Positions 1-8,397 of a DNA stretch of 64,000 nt are shown here, piece after piece. A program made the position numbers and the translations under genes. The notes under the pieces are model-generated. The model was not told the origin of the DNA, searched no databases, and was given only the letters and a program-made list of their open reading frames with translations. This DNA comes from Salinigranum halophilum (GTDB lineage: Archaea > Halobacteriota > Halobacteria > Halobacteriales > Haloferacaceae), in assembly GCF_007004735.1 (NCBI RefSeq), contig NZ_ML660182.1, forward strand, positions 124,001 through 188,000, read 5' to 3'. How positions within the stretch are numbered: position 1 is the stretch's first letter; every line of letters begins with the position of its first letter.

Positions 1-1104
1 CCTCGAGACGCCCTCGTCGAGTCGCGCTCTGACCCGTCGCTTGACCGTCTCGCGGACGTTCGCGTCCGCGACTTCTCCCCTGACCGCGTCGTCGACGTCG
101 AGCGCCGCCGGTGAGAGCCCGAGGTCACCCACCCGCTCGCGCACGGCGGCGTCGGGGTCGGCGAAGTCGACAGCCGTCTCCGACTCACCCGGGGATTCGA
201 ACTCCCGGCGGTCGGTGACGCGCGCGACGAGTGCGCCGTTCTCGGTCGCCAGCGTCTCGATGCTCGCCGGGGTGACCGGGTCGCCCTCGCCGGTGACCTC
301 GACGACCACGACGGCGTCCTCCACGTCGTACTGGCGGACCTGCTCGCGGACCCGCTCTCCGCCCTCCCCCTCGGCGAGGGTGACCTCGACGAAGACGAAC
401 GGCCGCGTCTCGACCGCGCGTCGGCGGATGTCCACCGTCCCGTCCTCGAAGGAGACGAGGTTGTAGCCGCGGCCATCACGTTCTGCGGCCGAGACGCGCT
501 CCGTCGACCCGCAGTAGGTCACCGGCGTGTCGGCGACGCGTTCGGTCCCCGGGGCGTGGTTGTCGCCCAGGAGGACGGCGTCGAAGTCGACCGTCGCCTC
601 GTCCAACACGGTCTCGGTCTCCCAGTCGGCGTGGGCGAAGGGTGTGAAGAGGCCGTGCGCGACGAGTGCCGCGAAGTCGGCGTCGTGTGGCTCGAAGGCG
701 TAGTCGAGGGCTGCGCGTTTCGACGTGGGCACGTGGTCCAGCCCGTAGAACGCGACGTCGTCGACGACGACGGGTGCCGAACCGAGGCGCGTGGCGAGTC
801 CCAACTGCTCGAAGAGGTCGAGCCACTGGCCGCCCCGGGTCGACTCGTGGTTCCCAACGACCGCGAGGAACGGCACCCCAGCGCTCGCGAGCCGTCGGAG
901 GGCCGAAATCGTTCCGAGGAGGTCGGGCAGCGCCGGCCGTCGGTCGTGGAAGAGGTCGCCGGCGTGGACGACGGCGCTCACCCCGTCCTCGATGGCGTCG
1001 TCGACGACGCGCTCGAAGGCGTCGAGGAAGTCCTGCCGACGCGTCGGCGAGTGATACTGCTGGTACCCGAGGTGCGTGTCGCCTGTGTGGATGACTCGGG
1101 TCAT
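1..1104 (-). CDS. mre11: DNA double-strand break repair nuclease Mre11 (C-terminus cut by window edge)
   Basis: Manganese-dependent nuclease that acts with Rad50 at DNA double-strand ends. Translation from the ATG at 1104 gives an N-terminal calcineurin-like phosphoesterase domain with the metal motifs GDTHLG (D9, H11), GDLFHD and GNHES, and further His motifs (GDNHAP). The frame stays open to base 1, so 368 codons are present. Haloarchaeal Mre11 is somewhat longer, so the C-terminus and probably rad50 lie to the left. The residues near the window edge are acidic and charged, as in the capping domain. Two small genes lie upstream on the same strand. Identity is near certain. Confidence 0.95.
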   Translation of the reverse strand, partial: MTRVIHTGDTHLGYQQYHSPTRRQDFLDAFERVVDDAIEDGVSAVVHAGDLFHDRRPALPDLLGTISALRRLASAGVPFLAVVGNHESTRGGQWLDLFEQLGLATRLGSAPVVVDDVAFYGLDHVPTSKRAALDYAFEPHDADFAALVAHGLFTPFAHADWETETVLDEATVDFDAVLLGDNHAPGTERVADTPVTYCGSTERVSAAERDGRGYNLVSFEDGTVDIRRRAVETRPFVFVEVTLAEGEGGERVREQVRQYDVEDAVVVVEVTGEGDPVTPASIETLATENGALVARVTDRREFESPGESETAVDFADPDAAVRERVGDLGLSPAALDVDDAVRGEVADANVRETVKRRVRARLDEGVSR

Positions 1105-1191
1105 CTGTCACCTCGTCTCATCTGCACCCACGTTTGCCACGGCCGCCTAAAACCGTTCCGCGAGCGGGGTGGAAGTGGAACGCTCGCGGGC

Positions 1192-1494
1192 TCACTCGTC
1201 GGACCACGACCCCTCTCTCCCGGCGGCTTCGCCCGCGAGCGCCGCCGTCAACTCCCGGAGCGTCTCCAGCGTCTCCCGCCCACGGTCGACGGCCTCCCAG
1301 TCGTCGTCGCGGACGGCGCGGACGACCGCCTCGGCCAGCCGACGCTCGCCGTCGTCCGCGAGGAACCGGGCGGCCGTCCCGACGGAGTCGAGCGAGGCCG
1401 TCGCCTCGTCGATGACCTGCTCGGCGGACTCCTGCGGTCCCGCCACGAACGCGGACAGTGCGTCCTTCGTCTCCCGAGTCGACTGGGTGTCCAT
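1192..1494 (-). CDS. small conserved hypothetical protein upstream of mre11
   Basis: A 100-residue acidic protein with no motif I recognise. It is predicted to be almost entirely helical, rich in Ala, Glu and Arg, with the pattern of a small helical bundle. I chose the ATG at 1494 (MDTQSTRETKD); an in-frame start at 1542 would add a basic, Pro- and Ser-rich tail that looks untranslated. It lies 87 bases before mre11 and 88 bases after the winged-helix gene, all on the same strand, so the three may be co-transcribed. The position suggests a role connected with DNA repair, but nothing in the sequence proves it. Confidence 0.7.
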   Translation of the reverse strand: MDTQSTRETKDALSAFVAGPQESAEQVIDEATASLDSVGTAARFLADDGERRLAEAVVRAVRDDDWEAVDRGRETLETLRELTAALAGEAAGREGSWSDE

Positions 1495-1582
1495 GCACCG
1501 CGATGGCTGCGGCTTCGTATTTGAACGCCGGGGGGACCTCACCCTCGACGTGCGAGCCCTGCGCCCCGCCGGTGTTCGAGGC

Positions 1583-1846
1583 TCAGACGGTCAGCCGGTA
1601 GAGGCGCTTGCGCGCGTCGGAGAAGGAAAAGCGGGACTCGACGACGCCCTCGTCCTCGAGTCGCGTCAGCGCGTACCGGACGGTTCGCGCCGGGAGGAGC
1701 GTCTCCTCGGCGATCTGCGACTGGGAGAGGGTGTCCTCGTAGTCGAGAATCTTCGCGACCAGCTTCGCACTCGGTGGGAGGTCTCGAACTGCTGCCCAGC
1801 GGTCCGCGTCTGCGCCCTGCTTCGTGACGGCCTTCGACGTACTCAT
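1583..1846 (-). CDS. winged helix-turn-helix DNA-binding protein (MarR-like)
   Basis: An 87-residue protein that is essentially one winged-helix domain. After a short polar N-terminus (about 20 residues) come a helix with PSAKLVAKILDYEDTLS, a helix-turn-helix (SQIAEETLLPARTVRYALTRLEDEGVV, about residues 42-68) and a wing (SRFSFSDARKRLYRLTV). It probably binds DNA as a dimer. It is the first gene of a minus-strand set ending in mre11 and is divergent from the PAN gene; the AT-rich spacer 1847-2045 can hold promoters for both. Its target is unknown; autoregulation or control of the divergent genes is the simplest guess. Confidence 0.85.
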   Translation of the reverse strand: MSTSKAVTKQGADADRWAAVRDLPPSAKLVAKILDYEDTLSQSQIAEETLLPARTVRYALTRLEDEGVVESRFSFSDARKRLYRLTV

Positions 1847-2045
1847 GCGTATCTACTCGTAGTGGGATACAGAGTGATAATATTTGTTAATCTGTTTTAT
1901 GACCAAGAATAATATTACGTGGCGGGACGGATTGGGCGATTCCCCCCGAGCAGACGCGCGCGATACCGGTCGTATCGGCCGTCTGCCGGGTTAGCACATG
2001 TATCCGACCCGAAGCCTCTTAACGCCTTGCGCCTTATGCCGTGTG
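1847..2045. promoter_or_regulatory. divergent promoter region, winged-helix gene / PAN
   Basis: Spacer between divergent genes. It contains the most AT-rich patch in this neighbourhood (about 1870-1920, including ATAATATTTG, TTTTATGA and AATAATATTA), suitable for TATA boxes on either strand. A weaker TTAACG lies near 2018, about 27 bases before the PAN ATG, which fits a leaderless transcript. These are calls by eye. Confidence 0.5.
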
Positions 2046-3263
2046 ATGACCGATACGGTCGACGACGTCGACCTCCCGTACGACGAGGAGGCTGCGTCGC
2101 AGCAGGAGATGATCGAGGCGCTCGAAGAACGCCTCGAAGTTCTTGAACGGCAGAACGAGGAGATGCGGGACAAGCTCCTCGACGCGAACGCGGAGAACAA
2201 CAAGTACCAGCAGAAGCTCGAGCGACTCACGCACGAGAACAAGAAGCTGAAGCAGTCCCCGCTCTTCGTCGCCACCGTTCAGGAGATCAACGACGACGGT
2301 GTCGTGATCAAACAGCACGGGAACAACCAGGAGGCGCTGACGGAGGTCACCGAGGAGATGCGGGAGGAGCTCGAACCCGACGCCCGCGTCGCCGTCAACA
2401 ACTCGCTGTCTATCGTCAAGCGGCTCGACAACGAGACGGACGTTCGCGCCCGCGTGATGCAGGTCGAACACAGCCCGGACGTCACCTACGAGGACATCGG
2501 CGGCCTCGACTCCCAGCTCCAGGAGGTCCGCGAGACCGTCGAGATGCCCCTCGAACGTCCCGAGATGTTCCGGGAAGTGGGCATCGACCCGCCCTCGGGC
2601 GTCCTCCTCTACGGTCCGCCGGGGACGGGGAAGACGATGCTCGCGAAGGCCGTCGCCAACCAGACCGACGCGACGTTCATCAAGATGGCCGGCTCCGAAC
2701 TCGTCCACAAGTTCATCGGCGAGGGGGCCAAACTGGTGCGCGACCTCTTCGAGGTCGCCCGCGAGAACGAGCCCGCCGTCCTCTTCATCGACGAGATCGA
2801 CGCCATCGCCTCGAAGCGCACCGATTCGAAGACGTCGGGTGACGCCGAGGTCCAGCGGACGATGATGCAGCTTCTGTCCGAAATGGACGGCTTCGACGAG
2901 CGCGGCGAAATCAGGATCATCGCCGCCACCAACCGCTTCGACATGCTCGACTCCGCGATACTGCGTCCGGGCCGGTTCGACCGCCTCATCGAGGTGCCGA
3001 AACCCGACGTCGAGGGTCGTGAGCTCATCTTCCAGATCCACACCCGCAACATGAACGTCTCCGACGACGTCGACTTCGCGAAACTCGCCGAACTCTCGGA
3101 GAACGCCTCCGGGGCGGACATCAAGGCCGTCTGCACCGAGGCCGGTATGTTCGCTATCCGTGACGACCGCACGGAAATCTACATGGAGGACCTCATCGGT
3201 GCCTGGGAGAAGGTCCAGGCCGAAGCCGACGAGGACGGCGACGTCTCCCGCGCGTTCGCGTAA
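2046..3263 (+). CDS. panA: proteasome-activating nucleotidase (PAN)
   Basis: Hexameric AAA+ ATPase that unfolds proteins and feeds them into the 20S proteasome. The 405-residue protein has an N-terminal coiled coil (about 15-70), an OB-fold segment (about 75-135) and the AAA+ module with Walker A GPPGTGKT (about 190-197), Walker B LFIDEID (about 246-252), an NR sensor (AATNRFD) and the arginine-finger region (LRPGRFDR). The ATG at 2046 gives the length usual for haloarchaeal PAN; an upstream in-frame start at 1998 would add a Cys-containing tail that looks spurious. The C-terminus is SRAFA, a Phe version of the HbYX tail that docks into the 20S alpha ring. Proteasome subunit genes are not in the window. 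Confidence 0.97.
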   Translation: MTDTVDDVDLPYDEEAASQQEMIEALEERLEVLERQNEEMRDKLLDANAENNKYQQKLERLTHENKKLKQSPLFVATVQEINDDGVVIKQHGNNQEALTEVTEEMREELEPDARVAVNNSLSIVKRLDNETDVRARVMQVEHSPDVTYEDIGGLDSQLQEVRETVEMPLERPEMFREVGIDPPSGVLLYGPPGTGKTMLAKAVANQTDATFIKMAGSELVHKFIGEGAKLVRDLFEVARENEPAVLFIDEIDAIASKRTDSKTSGDAEVQRTMMQLLSEMDGFDERGEIRIIAATNRFDMLDSAILRPGRFDRLIEVPKPDVEGRELIFQIHTRNMNVSDDVDFAKLAELSENASGADIKAVCTEAGMFAIRDDRTEIYMEDLIGAWEKVQAEADEDGDVSRAFA

Positions 3264-3461
3264 CTCGATCTTTCCGTTTTGCTCGGGGACGGCGAAGCCG
3301 TCTCTGCATCCCGAAACACCCGATTTTCGGAGGCCTCGGGTGCGCTTCGCTCGCGCACCACTCGTCGTAAAACGCTCGCTCCGTGAGCGGAGCGAGTGGA
3401 GGCTCGAAAACCCCCACTTCGCTCGTCGTCCGGTGGGCCGAGATCCCGTCTCGTCGGCCGG
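3264..3461. terminator. convergent spacer with T-rich tract and two perfect hairpins
   Basis: Spacer between the convergent PAN and aldolase genes. It starts with a T-rich tract just after PAN (CTTTCCGTTTT, about 3270-3280). Two perfect inverted repeats follow: a 7-bp stem GGTGCGC/GCGCACC at 3339-3359 with a 7-base loop, and a 9-bp stem CTCGCTCCG/CGGAGCGAG at 3375-3396 with the 4-base loop TGAG. Both would fold on either strand, which suits a shared bidirectional terminator. Archaeal termination mainly needs T tracts, so the hairpins may instead protect the RNA 3' ends. Confidence 0.5.
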
Positions 3462-4223
3462 TCACTCTCTTGCCGTCTCGTGCGCCGCCAGTGCCGCGTC
3501 CGTCCCCCGAATCAGGTCGAGGGTGTCGACGCCGCAGATGACGTAGTCGAAGCCCCACGCGACCCACCGCTCGACGTCGTCGGTACTCGTCGCGAGCGTC
3601 CCGACGGGGACGCCCGCCTCGTCTCCGACGTCGAGCACCCGGGAGACCGCCTCCTCGAACGCCTCGTCGTCGTCCCCGAACGACCCGAGCGCCGCCGAGA
3701 GATCGGCGGGACCGACGAAGAGCGCGTCGAGGCCGTCGACGGCGGCGATGTCGGCGACGTTCTCGACACCCGCTCGGGTCTCTATCTGTGCGATGCGGAC
3801 GAGGTCGGCGTCGTCGCGGTCGACCTGTCCCGCGACGTCTCGCCCGTACCGGGCCGAACGGCCGACGCCGATGCCGCGTCTCCCCTCCGGCGGATAGCGC
3901 GTCGCGGCGACGAAGTCGGTCGCCTCCTCCGGTGTGGAGACCATCGGCGCCATCACCCCCGCGGGGGCGAGGTCGAGGACACGCTTGATACGGACGTGGT
4001 CGTTCCACGGCACGCGGACGACACCGGCGCTCTCACTCGAGACGGCTCTGAGGGAGTTCGCGACGGTCTCCAGGCTCGACGGGGTGTGTTCGGTGTCGAC
4101 GACGACGAAGTCGAACCCCGTCTCGGCGACGAGTTCCGCGACGGCGGGGTCGGCGAGGGTGGTCCAGTAACCGGTGACGGGGTCGCCGGCTTCGAGACGG
4201 CGTTTCAGGCTCGGATGGGACAT
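3462..4223 (-). CDS. HpcH/HpaI aldolase / citrate lyase family protein
   Basis: A 253-residue TIM-barrel aldolase of the class II, metal-dependent HpcH/HpaI type, which cleaves 2-keto-3-deoxy acids to pyruvate (or oxaloacetate) and an aldehyde. Family signatures are GYWTTLADPAVAELVAETGFDFVVVDTEHTP-type start, APMVSTPEEA, the RYPPEGRRGIG loop, the metal-binding glutamate in IAQIETRAGVENV and the aspartate in FVGPADLS. The true substrate cannot be told. Haloarchaeal genomes often label this gene citE, but the short HpaI-like length argues against a citrate lyase subunit. It is convergent with PAN and its ATG is at 4223. Confidence 0.88.
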   Translation of the reverse strand: MSHPSLKRRLEAGDPVTGYWTTLADPAVAELVAETGFDFVVVDTEHTPSSLETVANSLRAVSSESAGVVRVPWNDHVRIKRVLDLAPAGVMAPMVSTPEEATDFVAATRYPPEGRRGIGVGRSARYGRDVAGQVDRDDADLVRIAQIETRAGVENVADIAAVDGLDALFVGPADLSAALGSFGDDDEAFEEAVSRVLDVGDEAGVPVGTLATSTDDVERWVAWGFDYVICGVDTLDLIRGTDAALAAHETARE

Positions 4224-4324
4224 GCCGTCGCCATCTCGTCCCGGGGATAGTTAACTCTGCGTCCCGGTCACGAGTTGGACGTGGACGCGGATGCGCATAC
4301 GAACACGGACGCGAGCGTGGGTCG

Positions 4325-4474
4325 TCAGAGGGCGAGGAAGACGAGGAACGGGAGGACGAACAGGGCGACGAACATCGCGAGGAGCACGACACCGTACCCT
4401 ACGCCGGCACCGGCGAGCGTCCGCCACGCCTCGTGGTCGAGGTCGAATCCACCCTCGGTCTCTGTCTCGGGCAT
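4325..4474 (-). CDS. short single-span membrane protein
   Basis: A 49-residue protein from the ATG at 4474. It has an acidic N-terminus (PETETEGGFDLDHEAW, about 2-17) and then one long hydrophobic stretch to the end (about 20-49), where two short helices or one long helix could span the membrane. It is divergent from nth, whose ATG is at 4576. No family recognised. In-frame starts upstream (4588) would overlap nth and add an unlikely tail. Confidence 0.6.
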   Translation of the reverse strand: MPETETEGGFDLDHEAWRTLAGAGVGYGVVLLAMFVALFVLPFLVFLAL

Positions 4475-4575
4475 ACCCGACGGTCGGTCGCGGGCGAGAA
4501 AACCGTTTCTCCACTCGCTCACAGCCGCCGCCCCCGAACCACACCACTCATGTCTCCACCGCGGAACTCCCGGGT

Positions 4576-5259
4576 ATGGGAACCCCACGCGACACTCGCG
4601 AGGACCAGGCGCAGGAGGTCATCGACCGGCTCTACGAGGAGTACCCCGACACGACCATCTCGCTGGACTTCTCCAACCGACTGGAGTTGCTCGTCGCTGT
4701 CGTCCTCTCCGCGCAGTGTACCGACGAGCGGGTCAACGAGGTCACCGAGGAACTGTTCGACAAGTACCGCACGGCCGATGACTACGCGAACGCCGACGAG
4801 GCGGAACTCGCAGCCGACATCTACGGCATCACCTTCCACAACAACAAGGCGGGCTATCTCAAATCCACCGGGCAGAGACTCGTCGCCGAGCACGGCGGCG
4901 AGGTGCCCGACACCATGTCCGCGCTGACCGACCTCTCGGGCGTCGGCCGGAAGACGGCGAACGTCGTCCTCCAGCACGGCCACGACGTCGTCGAGGGCAT
5001 CGTCGTCGACACGCACGTCAGACGGCTCTCGCGCCGCCTCGGCCTCACCACGGAGGAGACGCCCGAGCGCATCGAGCAGGACCTCATGGGCGTCGTCCCG
5101 GAAGACGACTGGCAGCAGTTCACGCACCTGTTCATCAGCCACGGCCGGGCCGTCTGCGACGCGCGGAACCCCTCTTGCGACGAGTGCGTGCTCGAAGACG
5201 TCTGTCCCTCCTCGAAACTCGACCACGACGTCGACCTCGCAAGCGGCGAGGCGTGGTGA
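4576..5259 (+). CDS. nth: endonuclease III (DNA glycosylase/AP lyase)
   Basis: Bifunctional base-excision repair enzyme that removes oxidised pyrimidines and nicks the abasic site. The 227-residue protein has the helix-hairpin-helix LSGVGRKTANVVL with the catalytic Lys, the catalytic Asp in VVDTHVRRLSRRLG, and a complete C-terminal [4Fe-4S] ligand set C-x6-C-x2-C-x5-C (CDARNPSCDECVLEDVC). I chose the ATG at 4576 (MGTPRDTRED), which gives the normal family length; the open frame upstream is low-complexity Arg-rich sequence. The enzyme appears intact. Confidence 0.96.
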   Translation: MGTPRDTREDQAQEVIDRLYEEYPDTTISLDFSNRLELLVAVVLSAQCTDERVNEVTEELFDKYRTADDYANADEAELAADIYGITFHNNKAGYLKSTGQRLVAEHGGEVPDTMSALTDLSGVGRKTANVVLQHGHDVVEGIVVDTHVRRLSRRLGLTTEETPERIEQDLMGVVPEDDWQQFTHLFISHGRAVCDARNPSCDECVLEDVCPSSKLDHDVDLASGEAW

Positions 5260-5664
5260 CCTGAGAACGAGAAGACCGCGGAGTCGCCAGGGCGGTGTAC
5301 TCCTCAAGCCACCTCAGCCGGGTACTCGCGCACTGAGGCGCGAGTACAGCCCCACTGGGGCGACGGGGTCGCACCAAGCCATTCGTTCGACAAGGCTCAC
5401 GAAGACCTCGCGCGTTCGCTCGCTGCACTCGTTTTCGCGCGCCGGCCGCCACCAGAATGCGGCGGTGGCGCGTGACGGTCGCGGCTCCGTCCGCGACGAC
5501 ACGCGCGAGGGATAAGCGACGGAACGAACGGAGTGAGTGAGGGAGCGAATCGGCTGGGGAGGGTGTGGCCTCACCGCGTCCGTGCACCGCGTGGTCGTCG
5601 TTGTGCTGGTCGTCTCCGCAACGGAACAGCGAACCACGCCGTCAACGTGCTCGAGGTATCCTCC
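5260..5664. other. 405-base spacer with several inverted repeats, no gene seen
   Basis: Lies between the convergent ends of nth and the next membrane protein gene. No convincing coding frame on either strand. It holds a perfect 10-bp inverted repeat with a 6-base loop (5322-5347), an adjacent 5-bp GC stem with a 3-base loop (5349-5361) and a GCCACC/GGTGGC stem near 5450-5473. The middle part is rich in CGCTCGC- and GTTCGCTC-like words common in haloarchaeal spacers. It could be a terminator zone, an RNA gene or decayed sequence. Confidence 0.5.
5322..5347. repeat. perfect 10-bp inverted repeat
   Basis: The arms are GTACTCGCGC (5322-5331) and GCGCGAGTAC (5338-5347) around the loop ACTGAG. It would fold as a stable hairpin in RNA from either strand. 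A second short stem, GCCCC-ACT-GGGGC, follows at 5349-5361. Confidence 0.75.
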
Positions 5665-6156
5665 TCAGAGCCCCGGCCCGAACACGTACCCCGTCGCGAA
5701 CCGGTACAGGCCCAGCAGCCACGCGCCGAACCAGAACAGCACGTAGCCGAAGACGCCGACTCGCAGTCTGCCGCGCCACGCCCCCATGTTCTCGTGGAGT
5801 TCGTCCAGGTCGACGTCGGGGTCGGGGTCGCGGTAGAGGTTCGCCTGGTGTTTGGCCTGGAAGATGCGGACGATGCCAGTGAGCGCGAAGACGAGCATCG
5901 CGTACGCCTGTAGGCCGAGGATGGCGTGCAGCGCGGAGAGGCCGTTCAACTGCTGGAGCAGTCGGGGCATCATCCACGTCACGACCGGAATGGTGTTGAG
6001 CACCAGGCCGGGGACGATAAACTTCAGATGGTGGACGAGGACGTTCCACGTCACCGTCTCGGCGTCGATCATGATCTTCGCCCCGTAGAGGTAAAAGGGC
6101 AGGCTCGTCGTGACGAGGAGCGCGGCGATCGTGGCGTACGTCGTCTCGCTTGCCAT
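5665..6156 (-). CDS. four-helix membrane protein, possibly haem-binding
   Basis: A 163-residue protein with four predicted membrane helices (about 5-25, 43-63, 73-95 and 128-155). Histidines sit at helix ends where a cytochrome b561-like or DUF420-like protein carries haem ligands: HH in the VLVHHLKFIVPG segment, H in ALHAILGLQAYAM, H in FQAKHQANL and H in ELHENMGAWRGR. Haem binding is an inference. It starts at the ATG at 6156 and sits near the bc-complex operon, so a respiratory role is plausible. Family not recognised with certainty. Confidence 0.75.
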   Translation of the reverse strand: MASETTYATIAALLVTTSLPFYLYGAKIMIDAETVTWNVLVHHLKFIVPGLVLNTIPVVTWMMPRLLQQLNGLSALHAILGLQAYAMLVFALTGIVRIFQAKHQANLYRDPDPDVDLDELHENMGAWRGRLRVGVFGYVLFWFGAWLLGLYRFATGYVFGPGL

Positions 6157-6239
6157 TGCTATCGGACAGGCTAGGGCGGGTGGGGGTGTAAAGGGTCCGA
6201 CTCGGTGGCGGCGCTGCAGAGCGTGGCGGGTGAGCGGAG

Positions 6240-6581
6240 TCAGTTGACAGAGAGCACGTAGACCTCGTAGAGGTCGCCCCGATAGCTGACCGCGCGGTGG
6301 TCGGTCCAGACCTCGGTGCTGACCTCTGTCACCTCCTCTCGGTTCTCCTCGTCGGCGAGGGCGGCCTCGAACGCGCGCTGCTGTGCCGGGGTCAGCGCGT
6401 CGAATTCGACGACCTCCTCGCGGGGGTAGATGATGTCCGTCTCCTCGACGCTGAGGTACGTCGCGCTGTGCGTCGTGAGTGAGAGGTACGCGAACGCGCC
6501 GCCCACACAGAGCAGGACGACGCCGATACCGAGACCGACCAGAGCGAGGTCGCGCTGGTAGGGCTCTTCGAACTCGAACAT
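6240..6581 (-). CDS. single-span membrane protein, function unknown
   Basis: A 113-residue protein from the ATG at 6581 (MFEFEEPYQRD). One membrane helix lies near residues 12-34, followed by a mainly soluble domain of about 78 residues, rich in Glu, Thr and Val, with a beta-like C-terminal part (HRAVSYRGDLYEVYVLSV). It belongs to the minus-strand set between nth and the bc-complex operon. A start at 6644 is possible but adds an Arg-rich tail. No family recognised. Confidence 0.7.
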   Translation of the reverse strand: MFEFEEPYQRDLALVGLGIGVVLLCVGGAFAYLSLTTHSATYLSVEETDIIYPREEVVEFDALTPAQQRAFEAALADEENREEVTEVSTEVWTDHRAVSYRGDLYEVYVLSVN

Positions 6582-6672
6582 GGGGACCGTTCGGCGTGCG
6601 TCGCGCCAGTCGCATATGTCTGTTCGTCGGCCTCCCCTGCTCACACGCCGGTCGCGCCGCCTGGCCTCCCAA

Positions 6673-7233
6673 TTAGCTCACGGTGTCGCCGTCTGTCCAC
6701 CCGTCGACGAGCGCTGCGGCGCTGGTCCGTTCGGCGTGGTAGACGTACTCGAGATACTCCAGTCCCTGTTCGTGCTCCGCTTCGGTGAAGGCGTCCGCAC
6801 AGTCCTCGGGAACGGCGACGTCGTAGCCGTTGAAGAACGCGCTGGCCGCGGTGTGTCGGACACACATGTTCGTGTGCAGGCCCGTGATGACGACGCGGTC
6901 GACCCCGAGACTCCGGAGGTGCTGGTCGAGCCCGGTCTCGTAGAAGGCGTCGTAGAACCGCTTCTCGAACACGTCGTCTTCGGGAGCCGGGGTCAGTTCG
7001 GGAATCACGGCGGCCCCGTCGGTCCCCTGCATCGCGTGTTCGCCCCAGATCTTCAACTCGAAGTCCTCCGGCCGGTGGGCGTCGTTGACGTAGACGACCC
7101 GCACGCCGTGTTCGCGGGCGGCGGGGAGGAGGTCGTCACGCAGTGTGGGGATGATGCGCTCGGCGCGCTCGGCGGCGATTTCGCCGGTCACGAAGTCGTT
7201 CAACATGTCGAGGACGAGGACTGCATCCGTCAT
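6673..7233 (-). CDS. isochorismatase-family cysteine hydrolase
   Basis: A 186-residue alpha/beta hydrolase of the isochorismatase/nicotinamidase type. The catalytic triad is visible: D9 (VLDMLNDF), K91 (FEKRFYDAF) and C124 (GLHTNMCVRHTA). The cis-peptide and oxyanion region before Cys124 is typical. The substrate cannot be read: nicotinamidase normally shows a clear metal site (D-x-H and a second His), and here only DAHRPEDFE resembles it, so nicotinamidase is possible but unproven. The ATG at 7233 (MTDAVLVLDM) is preferred over 7257. Confidence 0.9.
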   Translation of the reverse strand: MTDAVLVLDMLNDFVTGEIAAERAERIIPTLRDDLLPAAREHGVRVVYVNDAHRPEDFELKIWGEHAMQGTDGAAVIPELTPAPEDDVFEKRFYDAFYETGLDQHLRSLGVDRVVITGLHTNMCVRHTAASAFFNGYDVAVPEDCADAFTEAEHEQGLEYLEYVYHAERTSAAALVDGWTDGDTVS

Positions 7234-7319
7234 GCGGGACGTACGCTCCACGAGCAATCAACGGTTTCGCCCCGCGGGGTGAGCCGTGGTCGAGCCGCTC
7301 ACGGGAACACCCACGGTGG

Positions 7320-7345
7320 AGCGAACCGCTTAACGGGGCCGAGAC
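7320..7345 (+). promoter_or_regulatory. promoter for the 7359 gene
   Basis: CGCTTAACGG is centred about 27 bases before the ATG at 7359, in the right place for a haloarchaeal TATA box with a leaderless transcript. Judged by eye only. Confidence 0.4.
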
Positions 7346-7358
7346 CCAATCTGAGACG

Positions 7359-8324
7359 ATGACCGACGCCTCGGACGAGCAGGTGGGTGAGGAGCCTCCC
7401 GGAGCCACGGCGACGCCGGACGACGTGGCTCCGGACGGCGACACCGACGACGCGGCCGCGGCTACGACCGAGCCCGAGCCTTCCAGCGGGACCGAGGAGG
7501 ACACGGACGCCGACGCGGACGCGGAACTCGAAGCCCTCAGGCGCGAGGTCGAAGCGAAGTACGACTTCGACAACTTCGGCCCGAAGGACATGGCGCAGAT
7601 GACGGTCGACGAGTGGGAGGCCGCGTTCGACCCCGACTCGTGGATCGTCGGTCCAGAGCTCCTCGACCGGGTCGAAAAGGAGCTGTACAACCGCATCGCC
7701 ATGCGGGAGGTGTTCGCCATCGTCGAGCGGTACACCGCCGAGGGCGAGCCGCGGCTCGTCGCCTACTCGGACGAGGGGTACGCCATCGTCTACGCGGACG
7801 GGAGCGTCGAGGGGGAGGGGACGGTCCTCCGCGACGTCACGCCGACCGTCGCGCTCTGTTCGATGGACGATTTCGAGGTCGCCGACCCGCCCGAAAACGT
7901 GAGTCTGCCCTCTCCCGACGAGGTCCCGGAGGGGTCCGGCGAGTTCGGCAACCTGATGCTGCAGGTCGTCGCGTTCGTCCAGGTCCTCGGCGGACTGGCG
8001 CTCCTCGGGGCGTGGGTCGCGACCGACCTGAACACCATCGTCGCGCCCGTCGCCGCGCTGTTCTTCTTACTTATCGGCTTCTTCCTCTTCTTCGTCGTCG
8101 CCAACGCCCGGCTCTCCGACCGGTTCCGCTCGGAAGAGTACCGCAACCGGCTCCGGGCGGTCGGCATCGAGGACGGCCAGCGACCGGACTTCCTCCCGCC
8201 GCTCGACGAGGACGCGGAGCGCCCGGGAGTCGAGGGGGCCGCCACGGGCGCGCTCGACGCGGCCGAGACGACGACCGACCCCGGGAACGAAGACCCCGGA
8301 GAGGCGGGCGCACAGGGCGTCTGA
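7359..8324 (+). CDS. two-span membrane protein upstream of the bc-complex operon
   Basis: A 321-residue protein. Residues 1-60 are a very acidic, Thr- and Pro-rich disordered tail; residues 65-195 form a soluble domain (KYDFDNFGPKDMAQM, DEWEAAFDPDSW); two adjacent membrane helices follow (about 205-225 and 230-252); the tail is acidic. It has no Rieske motif (no C-x-H / C-x2-H pair) and no haem motif. It is on the same strand as the bc operon and ends 73 bases before it, with its own and the operon's promoter-like boxes. It is probably an accessory subunit or assembly factor, by position only. Confidence 0.78.
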   Translation: MTDASDEQVGEEPPGATATPDDVAPDGDTDDAAAATTEPEPSSGTEEDTDADADAELEALRREVEAKYDFDNFGPKDMAQMTVDEWEAAFDPDSWIVGPELLDRVEKELYNRIAMREVFAIVERYTAEGEPRLVAYSDEGYAIVYADGSVEGEGTVLRDVTPTVALCSMDDFEVADPPENVSLPSPDEVPEGSGEFGNLMLQVVAFVQVLGGLALLGAWVATDLNTIVAPVAALFFLLIGFFLFFVVANARLSDRFRSEEYRNRLRAVGIEDGQRPDFLPPLDEDAERPGVEGAATGALDAAETTTDPGNEDPGEAGAQGV

Positions 8325-8359
8325 ACGGGGACGAAATCCTGCCACGGGGCGGGTGAGTC

Positions 8360-8378
8360 GGTGGGTTTAAGCGCGTTC
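8360..8378 (+). promoter_or_regulatory. promoter of the cytochrome bc operon
   Basis: GGTTTAAGC (about 8365-8373) lies 25-30 bases before the ATG at 8398, the spacing expected for a leaderless haloarchaeal promoter. Confidence 0.55.
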
Positions 8379-8397
8379 CATCCTGAGCCCAATCTGT

